From an uncultured Nioella sp. (GTDB lineage Bacteria; Pseudomonadota; Alphaproteobacteria; Rhodobacterales; Rhodobacteraceae), in assembly GCA_947495575.1 (NCBI GenBank), contig CANLZL010000002.1:186001-250000 (forward strand): 64,000 nt of DNA. Reading direction: 5' to 3'. The notes under the pieces are model-generated. The model did no database searches. It worked only from the letters and a program-made list of their open reading frames with translations, and was not told the DNA's origin. Position numbers and translations under genes: made by a program. This document shows, piece after piece, positions 35,673 to 47,200 of this stretch (its first letter is position 1; each line of letters starts with the position of its first letter).

Positions 35673-38600
35673 TCAGCCCCTCTTACCTCGCGCGGCGCGC
35701 ATTTGCCGACGGCGCGACATTGCTTCTCCGCGGCTGATGGCCCGTTCATTGGCCAGCGACGACAGGCCCGACGCCGGGGGCGGTGTTTCACCCGGATCAT
35801 GTGCAGGTGTCAAAAGCGCCTCAACCCGCCCGGCCAAATCTGCCAAAGTCGGGAACCGGAAGATATCCGTGATGGACAGATGATTTGCACCCAGCTCTTG
35901 CCGGATCTCACGGTGGGCCTGCACCGCCAAAAGCGAATGCCCACCGAGGTGAAAGAAATGGTCCTGCGGGCCGATCCCGTCAACACCAAGCGTCCGACCC
36001 CAGATTGCTGCGATTTTGCCTGCAACACCCACCTGCTGCGTGATCGGCGTAACGGTCGCTGATTTACGCGCGGCCGGTGCGGGCAGTGCTTTGCGGTCGA
36101 TTTTTTTGTTTGGCGTCAGGGGGAATTCCTCCATCGCCACGAAACGCGCCGGCACCATGTGATCGGGCAAGGATTGTGCCATGGTTGATGTCAAAGCCGC
36201 TTCGCCGCCTTCGGCCATACCAGTGTAATAGCCAACCAGTTGCACATTACCGGGCACATCCTCACGGGCAAGCACAACCGATTGCGCAACCCCTTCGCAG
36301 GCATCCAGCGCAGTTTCGATCTCACCCAATTCAATCCTGTGTCCGCGCAACTTGATCTGATGGTCCGCCCGACCGAGGAAATCAAGCGTGCCATCTGATC
36401 GCCAGCGCACCAAATCTCCTGTGCGATAGATCCGATTTCCAGGCCGATACGGATCGTCGAGAAAGCGATCTGCGGTCAGATCTGCGCGTTGCCAATAACC
36501 GCGCGCGACCCCGGCCCCGCCGATATAGAGCTCACCGGCCATTCCGATCGGTACAGGCTGCATATGTTCATCCAGCACATAGATTTGCGTGTTGGAGATA
36601 GGACGCCCAATTCCAACAATGCCATCCACTTTCTCAGCGGTTTGCGTTGTCGACCAAATCGTGGTCTCCGTCGGCCCATACATATTCTCGATATGCGCGC
36701 TGGTTGCTTCTTTAAGGTCAGAGACCAACCCGCCAGGCAAGGCTTCTCCACCGATCATCAAGTGCTTAACCCGGCCAAGAGCTTGTTTCGCCTCTTCATT
36801 GCCAACTATCATCCGCGCCATGGACGGGGTTGCCTGCAAATGGGTGACGTTATGGCGAAGGATTTGCGCCGCAATGGAGAAGTCATCTTCGGCCAGTTCG
36901 TCACCAAGATTGGACAGGCGCAGCACTTCGGCCAAGGGGCGCAGGCCATCCAGAACCTTTTGCCGCTCGATGCCATAGTCGATCAGGCAGGCGACCTCAT
37001 CCACGCCGATGCGCTTTAGTTGTTCCACACGATCTAGGCAGTCATCGACTGTGCCAAACAGCCCGGAGTCTTCGAAATAGCGCAAAAACGCGAAATCGAG
37101 GATGGCTTCCAACTCTTCCTCGCTCAACGTGCCAAGATCCAGTTGCATTGGGTTTTCTACACCCTTCGGCTTTTTGAAGGCCGGAAATGCCCAGGCAAAT
37201 TGTTTGATCAGGCCCGCAGCCGAGCGCAGGTAATCCTTCATCGGTTCGCGGGCCACTGCTTCAGCCTCGGCCCGTGTTTCCGCCACATAGGAATGCAACA
37301 TCAGCGTCACCCTGTGATCGCTTGGGTTACGACCTGATTTGCGCAAAGCGTCGTGATACAGCTTGATCTTCTCGCCCACCTCGTCAACCGACTGGCCCAG
37401 CAAATGAGTCAGGACATTGGCCCCGATCTCACCTGCTTCGATCCAGGTTTGCGGGTTACCGGCTGTGGTGACCCAGAGCGGAATTTCTTTGGATACCGGA
37501 CGGGGCTGAGTAACAACCGGATGCATCGTTCCATCGGCCATCGGAAACTCAACCGCATCGCCGCGCCAAAGCGCACGCAATTTTTCAATCGCGTCATACA
37601 TGGCTGGTTTGTTTTCCGGCGGGGTGTTTTGCGGCTGAAGAATAAAATCATGCGGTTGCCATCCACTGGCCACAGCCAAACCGGCCCGGCCATTGGTCAG
37701 GTTGTCGATCACCGCCCACTCCTCGGCAATTCGGGCCGGATGGTGCAATGGCGCAACGCAGGACCCGGCCCGCACTGCTAGATTTCGAGTGACCGCAGCG
37801 ACCGCTGCGCCTGTGATAGACGGGTTTGGATAGGGTCCGCCAAATGCGTGAAAATGGCGTTCCGGCGTCCAGACGGCACAGAACCCATGTTTATCAGCGA
37901 ATTCGGCACCTTCCAGAAGCATGCGGTATTTGTCGCGCCCAACCCCATCATCATTGCCCCAGTAGAACAGGCTGAATTCCATGCCCCGACCCGTTTGATT
38001 GATGCGGCCATTGGAGACGAGCGTTCGGTTTTCATCGCCCGAAATCACAACCGAGAATCCCCGCGCCAAAGTCCAGAACAGCTCCAGAACCGAAATGTCA
38101 AAGCTCAGGCTCGTGACGGCCAGCCACGTCCCGCCATCCTGATGCGCAATACGATCATCCATACCGACGAAGAAATTCGAGACATTGCGATGTTCGATCA
38201 TGACGCCCTTTGGACGCCCGGTAGAGCCTGAGGTGTAAATGAGATAGGCAAGATCTTCGCCGCTCATTTGAACGTCTGGATTGTTATCTGAGGCGGCGGC
38301 AATCGCTTGATCGGTATCGATTTCGATCACGATGGCCTGATGCGGCGGCAGGTCGGCGGCCAAAGCCGCCTCAGTCAAAATAGCACTGGCCCCACTATCC
38401 TCGACATAAAGGGCTACGCGATCTGCCGGGTAATCTGGATCAAGCGGAACATAAGCTGCGCCCGCCTTCATGATCGCCAATGCACCAATAACCAGATCAG
38501 CCGAACGCCGGATATTGAGCCCGACAAGGTCACCGCGTTCTACGCCCCTTTCAATCAGAGTGTGTGCCACTTGATTGGCCCGCTGGTTTAAGTCGGAGTA

Positions 38601-40253
38601 AGAATAGGCTTCCCCTTCGAACACCAGTGCTTCTGAACTTGACGTGCGCTCAACCTGCGCCTCGAATGCCCCATGAATGGTCTGCGCCGCATCATACGGC
38701 GCCTCAGTTGCGTTCCACGCATTCAGGATAAGGTCGCGTTCCTTGTCGCCCAGCATTGGAAGTCCGGAGGTCGCGGCATCAGCTTCGGCTTGCAGCACCA
38801 TTTCGAAGCGGCCCGCGATCAAGGCAAATTCTTCTGCCGTCAAACGCGTCGCATCGCCTCTCAAGGTCATACCATCGGAAGACAGCCAGATTGCGGCCCC
38901 CTCCAATTGACGATCCGAGATCGCAAAATCGGACGTAGCAAGTGTCGCGATTCCGGGAATCCGGTGCGGTAAATCGGCAAGGAATGGCCCTGCGGAACGG
39001 GCACGGTCAATGGCCTCACCGATCTGGCGCTCGGCATCGGCAACGGTCGCGGCCACTTGGAAAGTGATGGGCACCCAATCAGAAAGGCAGGAGAGGTTTG
39101 CATTTATGTCAAACATAACCGAGCCAATTCCTGTATCGGAATGGCGCGCAGCAAGAAGGACAAACCGTGAAAGGCGAGCTGTCACGTCAAGCTGCGCGGA
39201 AGTCACAGCAGAGGTCTCATGAGGTGTCGTCCGAGGTTCCTCCGCGCCTGCAATTGTCAGATTGACTGGGCTGAATAGCTCGATTTCGGATCGCCAAAAG
39301 GCCTCATTTTTCGTTGCCATTTTGAGGGCATCGAGCTCAGCCGAGCTAAACTCAACCGCACCGATGGGCAATACATCGCCCGTTTTGAAATGCTCATCAG
39401 CGCGCCAGTTTTGGTCAAAGGGACGGAACTTTGACAGGCGTATGCCGCCATCGCTAGTCGCCACATCCACATGATCGGCTGTGACGGAAAGTACGGTTCC
39501 GGGGACACCCTTGGCTTCAATCGCAGTGATGGACTGCAAGGCAATATCCCCCGAAGGAGTGCGTAGCCGAGGAAGCGCCAGAGGGTTCCAATACTCGCCA
39601 TGATCCAGCGCACGCGCCAAGGTAAGCGCCTCTGACGTTGGGCGATCCAAGCGCACATATGGGCGATCATTGGCCATTGCCAAACGCCCAAAGTAGCTCC
39701 GCTTCGAGGCGTCCTGAGGCTGTCCGATGCAATCGCCAGCGGCCAGCTTCTCCATCAGGCCAGGAAAGCTGTCCATAGCAGCCGCAAAACACTTAGTGTT
39801 CAATGTCAGAGAGGTTTCGTTATCCGCAATAGGAAACTGTTTTTGAACAAGAATGTTACCAGTATCTACGCCGGATGCGATCCGGTGCCAGGTTATCCCA
39901 TGCTGCGTTTCACCGTTCAAAATCGCCCAAACCGGTGCATTCAGGCCAGCATAGGCGGGCAAAGACCCGTCATGGAAATTTACCGCGCCAATTTTGGCAA
40001 GTTCAAGCACAGCATCCGGCAGAACCTCAAGGTTTGCGACGGATAAAATCCATTCAAATTCAATGTTTTGAGATTTGTTTTGCAAGTCATTTATTGACGC
40101 AACCACGGGAACGCCGGATTGGTCTGCCCAGTCACGAAGCCCATCGAACCGTGTTACAATCATTGGTACGTGGTGACCGGCCTCAACCAGCATTCTCGCG
40201 CAGTTCAATGTAAGCGTGTCATGGCCGATGATAAGTGCTGAAAATTGCGCCAT
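35673..40253 (-). CDS. Nonribosomal peptide synthetase: formyltransferase - degenerate C - A with inserted luciferase-like monooxygenase - T
   Basis: The 1526-residue enzyme begins with a formyltransferase domain (about 1-300) with the catalytic Asn and His in AVNFHDGSLPAYAGLNAPVW (near residue 88) and Asp in ASGVDTGNIL. Residues about 310-510 resemble the C-terminal lobe of a condensation domain but have no HHxxxDG. The adenylation domain runs from about 530 to 1390: IYTSGSTGRPKGV, FDISVLELF, then a 340-residue insert (about 755-1095) that is a luciferase-like FMN monooxygenase of the MupA/Atu3671 kind (MEFSLFYWGNDDGVGRDKYR, VWTPERHFHAFGGPYPNPS). A then resumes through ENMYGPTETTIW, YRTGDLVRW and NKKIDRKALP. 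A carrier domain with GGHSLLAVQ (about 1437) ends it. There is no thioesterase. It should activate one amino acid, formylate it and perhaps oxidise it. Its start is 2 bases behind the GT2 stop. Confidence 0.92.
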   Translation of the reverse strand: MAQFSALIIGHDTLTLNCARMLVEAGHHVPMIVTRFDGLRDWADQSGVPVVASINDLQNKSQNIEFEWILSVANLEVLPDAVLELAKIGAVNFHDGSLPAYAGLNAPVWAILNGETQHGITWHRIASGVDTGNILVQKQFPIADNETSLTLNTKCFAAAMDSFPGLMEKLAAGDCIGQPQDASKRSYFGRLAMANDRPYVRLDRPTSEALTLARALDHGEYWNPLALPRLRTPSGDIALQSITAIEAKGVPGTVLSVTADHVDVATSDGGIRLSKFRPFDQNWRADEHFKTGDVLPIGAVEFSSAELDALKMATKNEAFWRSEIELFSPVNLTIAGAEEPRTTPHETSAVTSAQLDVTARLSRFVLLAARHSDTGIGSVMFDINANLSCLSDWVPITFQVAATVADAERQIGEAIDRARSAGPFLADLPHRIPGIATLATSDFAISDRQLEGAAIWLSSDGMTLRGDATRLTAEEFALIAGRFEMVLQAEADAATSGLPMLGDKERDLILNAWNATEAPYDAAQTIHGAFEAQVERTSSSEALVFEGEAYSYSDLNQRANQVAHTLIERGVERGDLVGLNIRRSADLVIGALAIMKAGAAYVPLDPDYPADRVALYVEDSGASAILTEAALAADLPPHQAIVIEIDTDQAIAAASDNNPDVQMSGEDLAYLIYTSGSTGRPKGVMIEHRNVSNFFVGMDDRIAHQDGGTWLAVTSLSFDISVLELFWTLARGFSVVISGDENRTLVSNGRINQTGRGMEFSLFYWGNDDGVGRDKYRMLLEGAEFADKHGFCAVWTPERHFHAFGGPYPNPSITGAAVAAVTRNLAVRAGSCVAPLHHPARIAEEWAVIDNLTNGRAGLAVASGWQPHDFILQPQNTPPENKPAMYDAIEKLRALWRGDAVEFPMADGTMHPVVTQPRPVSKEIPLWVTTAGNPQTWIEAGEIGANVLTHLLGQSVDEVGEKIKLYHDALRKSGRNPSDHRVTLMLHSYVAETRAEAEAVAREPMKDYLRSAAGLIKQFAWAFPAFKKPKGVENPMQLDLGTLSEEELEAILDFAFLRYFEDSGLFGTVDDCLDRVEQLKRIGVDEVACLIDYGIERQKVLDGLRPLAEVLRLSNLGDELAEDDFSIAAQILRHNVTHLQATPSMARMIVGNEEAKQALGRVKHLMIGGEALPGGLVSDLKEATSAHIENMYGPTETTIWSTTQTAEKVDGIVGIGRPISNTQIYVLDEHMQPVPIGMAGELYIGGAGVARGYWQRADLTADRFLDDPYRPGNRIYRTGDLVRWRSDGTLDFLGRADHQIKLRGHRIELGEIETALDACEGVAQSVVLAREDVPGNVQLVGYYTGMAEGGEAALTSTMAQSLPDHMVPARFVAMEEFPLTPNKKIDRKALPAPAARKSATVTPITQQVGVAGKIAAIWGRTLGVDGIGPQDHFFHLGGHSLLAVQAHREIRQELGANHLSITDIFRFPTLADLAGRVEALLTPAHDPGETPPPASGLSSLANERAISRGEAMSRRRQMRAARGKRG

Positions 40254-40255
40254 CT

Positions 40256-41254
40256 TTATACTCCATTCACGCGTGGTTTGTTTGAACCACGATGGTTATT
40301 TACTTGTTTTTCTTTATGAAAGTGACTTCCGAACAAGGATAATAGAAAGCCTGGCGGGTCTGCCGGTTGTCGCCGTGTGACCAGGCATCTCAACCGGTGC
40401 AGGCCACCGCCAAGAACATGGGACAAGGTCGCAAGACCGGCATAGACCCTGCCATGAGACTTGCGGAAATAATGTAGCCGGGATTGGAACCAATAGGCCG
40501 GAACCCTGCGCCATTCCTTCATACCGGTACTGGCCGACCCGATATGAGTTACCGAACTTTCCACAACAAAATCAGTAATATATCCTGCATTCTTTGCGCG
40601 ATGACAAAGGTCCGTTTCTTCAAAATACAAGAAGAAGGCTTCATCAAATAGCCCTATTTCATCCAAAACCGATTGCCGCATCATAAGGCTGGCGCCAGCC
40701 AACCAGTCAACGCGCCGGGTCCGATCGGGGATATCGACCGGCACAGCGTAGGCGCGCAATAAGCGACTGACCGGCCCGAATCTGACCGAGCCCTCGAACT
40801 CGCTTGCGATTGAGGGGAACCGGAATGTCGTCAAATGGGGATCGCCCTCTGGCCCGTGAATATAGCTGCCGGCAAATCCTGTATCGGGGTGAGATTGCAA
40901 ATGCTGCAAGAGGGCCCGGATGGCACCAGGATCAGGAAAAGCGTCAGAGTTCAAAATATAGACAAAGTCCGGGCGTGAGCCATCGGAAAACCCTGCTCGG
41001 ATCCCGACGTTGTTTCCAGCGCCAAAGCCGCCGTTATGGCCCGATTGCAAAACGCGAATGCGAGACCAACCGCGTTCCCCCAAGGCTGAGCGAAGCATTT
41101 CTTCAGATCCATCCTGACTGTCATTGTCGACAATCGTGATTTCGCCGCTGATCCCCTCCATCTCGCGCAGGGCGGCCTCGGCCGCTTTCAACGTCATCTC
41201 GGGCGACCGCCAGTTGAGGATAATGGTCAGAACTGTGGGCTCATTCTGCGGCAT
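40256..41254 (-). CDS. Family 2 glycosyltransferase within the NRPS/PKS operon
   Basis: The 332-residue protein has the GT-A stretches LTIILNWRSPEMTLKAAEAA, ITIVDNDSQDGSEEM and VLQSGHNGGFGAGNNVGIRA, the WbbL/rhamnosyltransferase-like branch of GT2. VYILNSDAFPDPGA carries the metal-binding acidic residue (NSDA). WLAGASLMMRQSVLDEIGLF is followed by FFLYFEETDLCHRAKNAGY, a typical acceptor-base block. The ATG at 41254 has GGGAGG upstream and overlaps the PKS stop by 14 bases; a start at 41281 is possible. Its place between PKS and NRPS suggests that the product is glycosylated, or that the gene belongs to the glycan pathway and was recruited into the operon. Confidence 0.88.
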   Translation of the reverse strand: MPQNEPTVLTIILNWRSPEMTLKAAEAALREMEGISGEITIVDNDSQDGSEEMLRSALGERGWSRIRVLQSGHNGGFGAGNNVGIRAGFSDGSRPDFVYILNSDAFPDPGAIRALLQHLQSHPDTGFAGSYIHGPEGDPHLTTFRFPSIASEFEGSVRFGPVSRLLRAYAVPVDIPDRTRRVDWLAGASLMMRQSVLDEIGLFDEAFFLYFEETDLCHRAKNAGYITDFVVESSVTHIGSASTGMKEWRRVPAYWFQSRLHYFRKSHGRVYAGLATLSHVLGGGLHRLRCLVTRRQPADPPGFLLSLFGSHFHKEKQVNNHRGSNKPRVNGV

Positions 41255-44200
41255 GGCTGGTTCCCTCCCATGCCAGGGCAACCGATTGCGCGCGATCTGC
41301 GGATTCGATCACTTTGCGCATTCGCGCGGCCAGAACCCGGACATTCGGTTCCAGCACCATGGAATCGTGATCGCCCGGCACCTCAAAGACTTCTAACTGC
41401 GGCGCCCATTCGGTCCAATCATTGTCATGGGTCACGTAGGCGCGTTCATCATTTACCAACCGGCCATCGCCAAGCGTCCACTTTCCACGCAGTGGCGGTC
41501 GGAAAAGTGTCAATGGCCCGTCCCACGGCTGCAATGGGTAGGCACCTACGGCTTCCAAAAAGGCCGCCTCGATTGCGGCATTATGGAATTGCGGGGCATC
41601 CGCCGGTTCATCGGATTTGGTCCGGCGCTTGGCAATCTCCCACTTGATCCGGCGTACCAGCCAGCTGACAGGATAGGCAAAACCACCTGCTTTCAGCTCC
41701 TGCATCTGGATCGCAACCCGGTCTGCGCGGCTCAGGGCCCGGCGCTGCGGCAGTGGCGTGTCCAACATGACAAGGGCCGAAACCTCTTCGCCAGCATCGG
41801 ACAGTTGTTTGGCCATTTCGTAAGCCGTGATACCACCGCCAGAGAACCCGCCCAGCATATATGGACCCTTTGGCTGGATCTGGCGAAGTTCTGCAATGTA
41901 ATCACGCGCCGCTTCCTTAATCGAGCGGTGCGGTGTGTCATCGCCGAAGAGGCCCTTGGCCTGCATTCCAAAGAAGGGGCGATCCTGGCCGAGAAGATGA
42001 GCCAGATGGCGCAAATTCAAGACATTGCCAAACATGCCAGCGACAAGGAAAAAGGGTGTTTTCGCCCCGCCTTCGCCCTGGTGCATGGGCACCAGATGCG
42101 TGAACCGACGCCGCGGGGTCGCGTCACTTTTGTTTGATGCTGCTGGCGCTTGGTTTGAAACGCCCTGATCTGCGATCATCGTCGCAATTTTGCGAATGGT
42201 TGGCGCCTCGAACAAGACCGAGATTGGGAAGTCGACCGACCATGCCTTTTTCACCATGGCAAAAAGGCGCACTGCGATCAGACTGTGACCGCCAAGGTCG
42301 AAAAAGCTGTCCTGTGCCCCGACTTTGCCGACGCCAAGCAGATCACGCCAGAATTCGGCCAAGCGGGTTTCGATTTCACCTTCCGGCTCAACGAAATCGC
42401 TATCCAGATCGGGGCGTTCAAATTCGGCACTGCGGGCGGGACCTTCGTTGCTTTCCGCGTTCGCCTGCCGGATCAACGCATCAAGATCAAGCGAAGACAT
42501 GACAACCTGCGGCATTTTTAAGGCAAGCGCCCGGGCAAAGGCCTCTGCCCCTTCTTCCGGGCGGATGCCTTGCGCGATATTGTGGCGCAGGCGCTCCTCA
42601 GCGGGCGACAGTGGTCGAACTGTTGGGTCGGCTGTTTGGGCCGCAGCGCCTTGTGCAAAGGCGATTTCACCGGTCAAACGCCGAATGGTGAAGCCCGTGA
42701 TATCGACGCAGACCGTCCCGTCGGGCGCTGCAATGGTCACATCAAAACTTGCCATTTGGTCGCCTACGTCATTGCCAGCGGCACACCGAACATAAGAGAT
42801 GACCTGACTTGGCAGGGCGTTGAATACTTTTACCGACCCGTAGGTCATCGGCACCCATAATTCATCTGGCGAGTAGCCATCGATCAAAGCCATCGCCCAT
42901 CCGGTTGCGATATCGACCAAGCCGGGGGGCAAAGCATATGCATCATCAGGCGTGTCCAGGGATAGCCGGGCCAGCCCCTCTCTCTCGCCCAGTTGGGTCT
43001 GTCGCAGGACACGCCAATTCGCACCGAAGTTCAGATGTGCCTCTTGCGGTGTGACCATGGCTTGTCCGTTGCCGGAATGAACCGGCCCAAGGCGCGCGGA
43101 AATGCCTGCAAGGTCCAGTTTTTCCGGGCGCGTCTGTGGCATCATACTGATCTCTGCCTCAGCATTGGTATCCCAACCTGCCCCCTCAGGCGCACTTTCC
43201 ACCCGGAACAGGTAGCCCTGATCGGTTCGCGGAAGGGTCACGCGAATATCGGTGGATTTACCATCCTCTGTGCGCAATGGGCGCAGGAACCACAGATCCT
43301 TGATCTCAAACCCGCCGGTTTCCCCCTGCCCGGCCAAGGCTTCGGACGCAAGTTCAAGGTACCCCGTCCCCGGCAAGAGCGCGTCTCCTGCTTTGGTTCG
43401 GTGGTGATCCAGAACCCAACGGTCTTCTGGTTTCCATTCGGCCAGGAACGTTCGGTTCCCGTCTTGGTCAAAGCCCGATGTGTCCAGTAGCGGCAGCGCA
43501 ACAGGGGTCGGCTCTGGCAAATCTGCCAGCCTGGATTGCATCGCCTCTGCGGCCATGCCAACGCCAGACCAAATGCCCCAATCAATGGCCAAGACCTGTG
43601 TTTCACCGCCCATGCGCGATTGCGCAAACGCGTTGAGGAACTCGTTGGCGGCAACATAATCGACTTGCCCCGCAGGCGCTGTCACAGTTGAGCTGGAGGA
43701 GAATAGGACCATCCAGTCCAATGTCCCGTCAGGAAACAGTTGATCCAACACATCAGTGCCGTGGATCTTGGGGGTAAACACATCTTCGATACCGGCATCT
43801 GATTTGGCCAAGATCGGCGCATCATCCACGACGCCAGCCCCGTGGATCACACCATCCACGCCACCGAAGCGACTTCGAATATTGGCCAAAGCCGCGCGCA
43901 TGTCTTCGATATTCGAAACATCTGCAGCCAGAGTGATGACGTCGCCACCTGCAGCCTCGAGCCGTTCGACTGCTCGAATGCGGGCGGCCGTTCGGTCATT
44001 GGGGGCGGCATTGGCCAAAAGCCCCGGCCAACGATCCCGTGGTGGCAGGCCGCCGCGCGACACAAGGGCAATGCGCGCATTGTAGCGTTTGATCAGCATC
44101 TCGGCGACTGATGTGCCGATACCGCCATAGCCACCGGTCACAAGGACAGTGGCGCCTTCTTTGATGGTCAGGTTGTCCGCTGTCGGCAGGTCGAGTTTTC

Positions 44201-47200
44201 GGAACCCTTGCGCGAATCTTTTTCCGTTGCGCACTGCCGTCACGCGATTTTCGGGTGAAGACAGGATCTCTTCCAAGACCGCCACCGGGTCGATGCGGTC
44301 AATATCCAGCGTAGCCGCCGTAATTCCCGGAAACTCGCGCGGGATAACCCGTGCAGGCCCCATAATGGTCGATTTCTCGGGGTACGGCAGGCCCTCATCT
44401 GCAACCTGTGTTGCGCCTGTGGTAATCACGTCGATATGAAGCGCGCCGCCATCCTGATCGGCCCAGGCTTGTGCGAAGTAGAAGAGCGACCAGAACCCCT
44501 GTTCCTGCATTCGGTGGAAAAAGGACGAGCCAGGGCGATGCGTTTCACCTTGCGTCACCTGCCACAAATGGACAACCCGCGTCGGCATCTCATCCTTATC
44601 AGCCAGAGCATGCAAAAGCTGATCGTAGGAGTCTCGCCCCCGTTCCGGGGCAATGACATATCCAACTTCTGTCGCAGCAAAAGCGTCTCCCGGTGCAACA
44701 AGGGTTACACCGTGCCCCGCAGCCTTCAGCCGGGCTGCAATCTTGGTGGCCAATCCGGCCTCATCCGCAAAGAGAAGCCAAGTTTCACGCGGTACGCCGG
44801 AGATGTCTTTCTCAACGTCCCACGCGCAATCGGCATAGGTTGGCGTCCAAACCGGCCGCCATGCCCAGTTTTCAAGGTCATCATCCCGCATAAGCCATGT
44901 GTCGGCATTACCGCTGGCCGGTTCGGCTGGCTCAATGAAATACCGGGATTTCTGGAAGGCATAGGTGGGTAGGACAACTCGGTTGCGCTGCGCCTCACCC
45001 CAGTATTGCGACCAATCAAACTCACCACCGAGGGCCCAGATACGGCCCAACATAGCAAGGAAGTAAACGTCATCTGCAACCGGATCGTCGGCATGGCGCA
45101 ATGTTCCGATGACTTGGTTGGCGTCAATTTCGGGCTGTTGTGCTGCAAGCGAAGCCAAAGCTTTGCCCGGACCAACCTCAATATAGGCGCGAGATTTTTC
45201 TTTGGCCAATGTCGCCATGCCATCGGCAAAAAGGACCGACCCGCGCAAATGTCCAACCCAATAGTCAGGGCTTGTCGCCTCTTGATCCGTCAAAAAATCG
45301 CCGCTGCGGTTCGAGATGATCGGAATTTGCGGTGCTTGCAGATCTATGCCGCGCAAATAGGCCGCAAATGGCTCGAGAATCGGGTCCAACAGCCTCGAGT
45401 GGGCAGCAATATTGATCGGAATGCGCTGGCATTGGATGTCTTCAGCCTCCAGCTTTTCAGCCAGGCCGCTCAGTGCAGCTTCTGGGCCTGAGGCCACGCA
45501 CATCTCTGGCCCGTTCACAACGGCAAGGTCCAGCGCATCCCCCAAATAGGGGCGAAGCGCATCCGCCGACACCCCAACAGACAACATGCCGCCCGGTTCG
45601 ACGCTATCCATCAATTGCCCGCGTAAATGCACCAGGCCAATGCAATCCTCAAAGCTCATGACACCTGCCAGGCAAGCGGCGGTGTTTTCACCCATCGAAT
45701 GGCCAATCAGCGCCTTGGGCGAAACGCCCCAGCTGATCCAGAGCTGCGCCAGTGCGTATTCAGTGATCATGATAAGCGGCAATTGCGCGGAGGGCGTTTT
45801 CAGCTGTTCGTTTGCCGCATCCTCTTTCCCCTCTTCCGGCAACCAAAGCGTGCGGATGTCGAAGTCAAGCTTGGGCTGCAAAACCTCAAGTCCACGATTC
45901 ATCCAATCGGCAAAAACCGGTTCCGTCTCGTACAGATCCCGAGCCATGCCTGCATATTGCGCGCCGCCACCGGGGAACATGAATGTCACGTCGGGAGAAT
46001 TGTCGAGGGCGGTATGCGTGAACACCCGGCGCGGATCGTTTTCACGAAGGAGTGCCGCGGCTTCTCCGGCCGTCTCTGCCACAACGACACGCCTTTTTTC
46101 AAACGCCCTGCGCCCCTCTTTCAGGGTCCAGGCAATATCTGCAAGGTCCTGATCCGGGTTGGCCTCCAGATGGGTTGCCAGCCGATCTGCATTGGCATCC
46201 AAAGCCTTCCTTGACCGCGCCGACAGGCAAAACAGCTGGAACGGCCAATCAGAAGCACCAGATTCAGCCCGCTTCGGGGCCTCTTGCAGAATGACATGCG
46301 CATTTGTACCGCCAACGCCGAGCGAGTTCACACCAGCGAGCGCCGGATGGTCGGTTTCGGGCCAGTCGGTCAGACGATCATTCACTTTAAAAGGTGATCC
46401 CTCAAAACCGATGGCAGGATTGGGTTTCTCAAACCCCAATGAGGGCGGAATTTGCTTATGATGCAGCGCCAAAGACGTCTTGATCAGCGAAGCAACACCC
46501 GCCGCCGTGTCGAGATGCCCGATATTGGTTTTCACCGATCCGATGCGACAAAATCCTTCGGCCCGTGTCGTGCGGCGGAAGGCATCGGTCAAGGCCGCCA
46601 CTTCGATCGGATCGCCCAAATAGGTTCCCGTTCCATGGCATTCGACGTAATCGACGCTGTCGGCGGGCACTCCTGCCAAGGCTTGCGCCTCGGCTATGGC
46701 TTCGGCTTGCCCCCCTACAGAGGGCGCCAGATACCCAGCCTTATCCGCGCCGTCATTATTGATGGCCGAGCCCTTGATTATGGCCCAAATATGGTCGCCA
46801 TCGCGAATGGCATCTTCGGCGCGACGCAAAACAACAGCGCCGGCCCCAGACCCAAACACTGTGCCCTCTGCGCGATGGTCAAACGCGTGGCATTCCCCAT
46901 CGGGAGAAAGGATTTCACCCTCTTTGAACACGTAACCGCGGGCATGCGGCAGCTCGATCGTTACACCGCCCGCGATAGCCATGTCGCATTCACCCATCAA
47001 CAGCGCTTGTGACGCGTAATGGGTGGCCACCAAAGAGGTTGAGCATGCAGTTTGCAAATTGATTGACGGGCCTTTGAGGTCAAAGATATGGCTGGCCCTG
47101 GTAGCCATAAAATCCTTGTCATTGCCGGTGTGGCGCAACAAGAACATGCCTGTCTGGTCCACAAGATCCCGGTTCGAGCAGACATTGAAATAGAAGTAAC

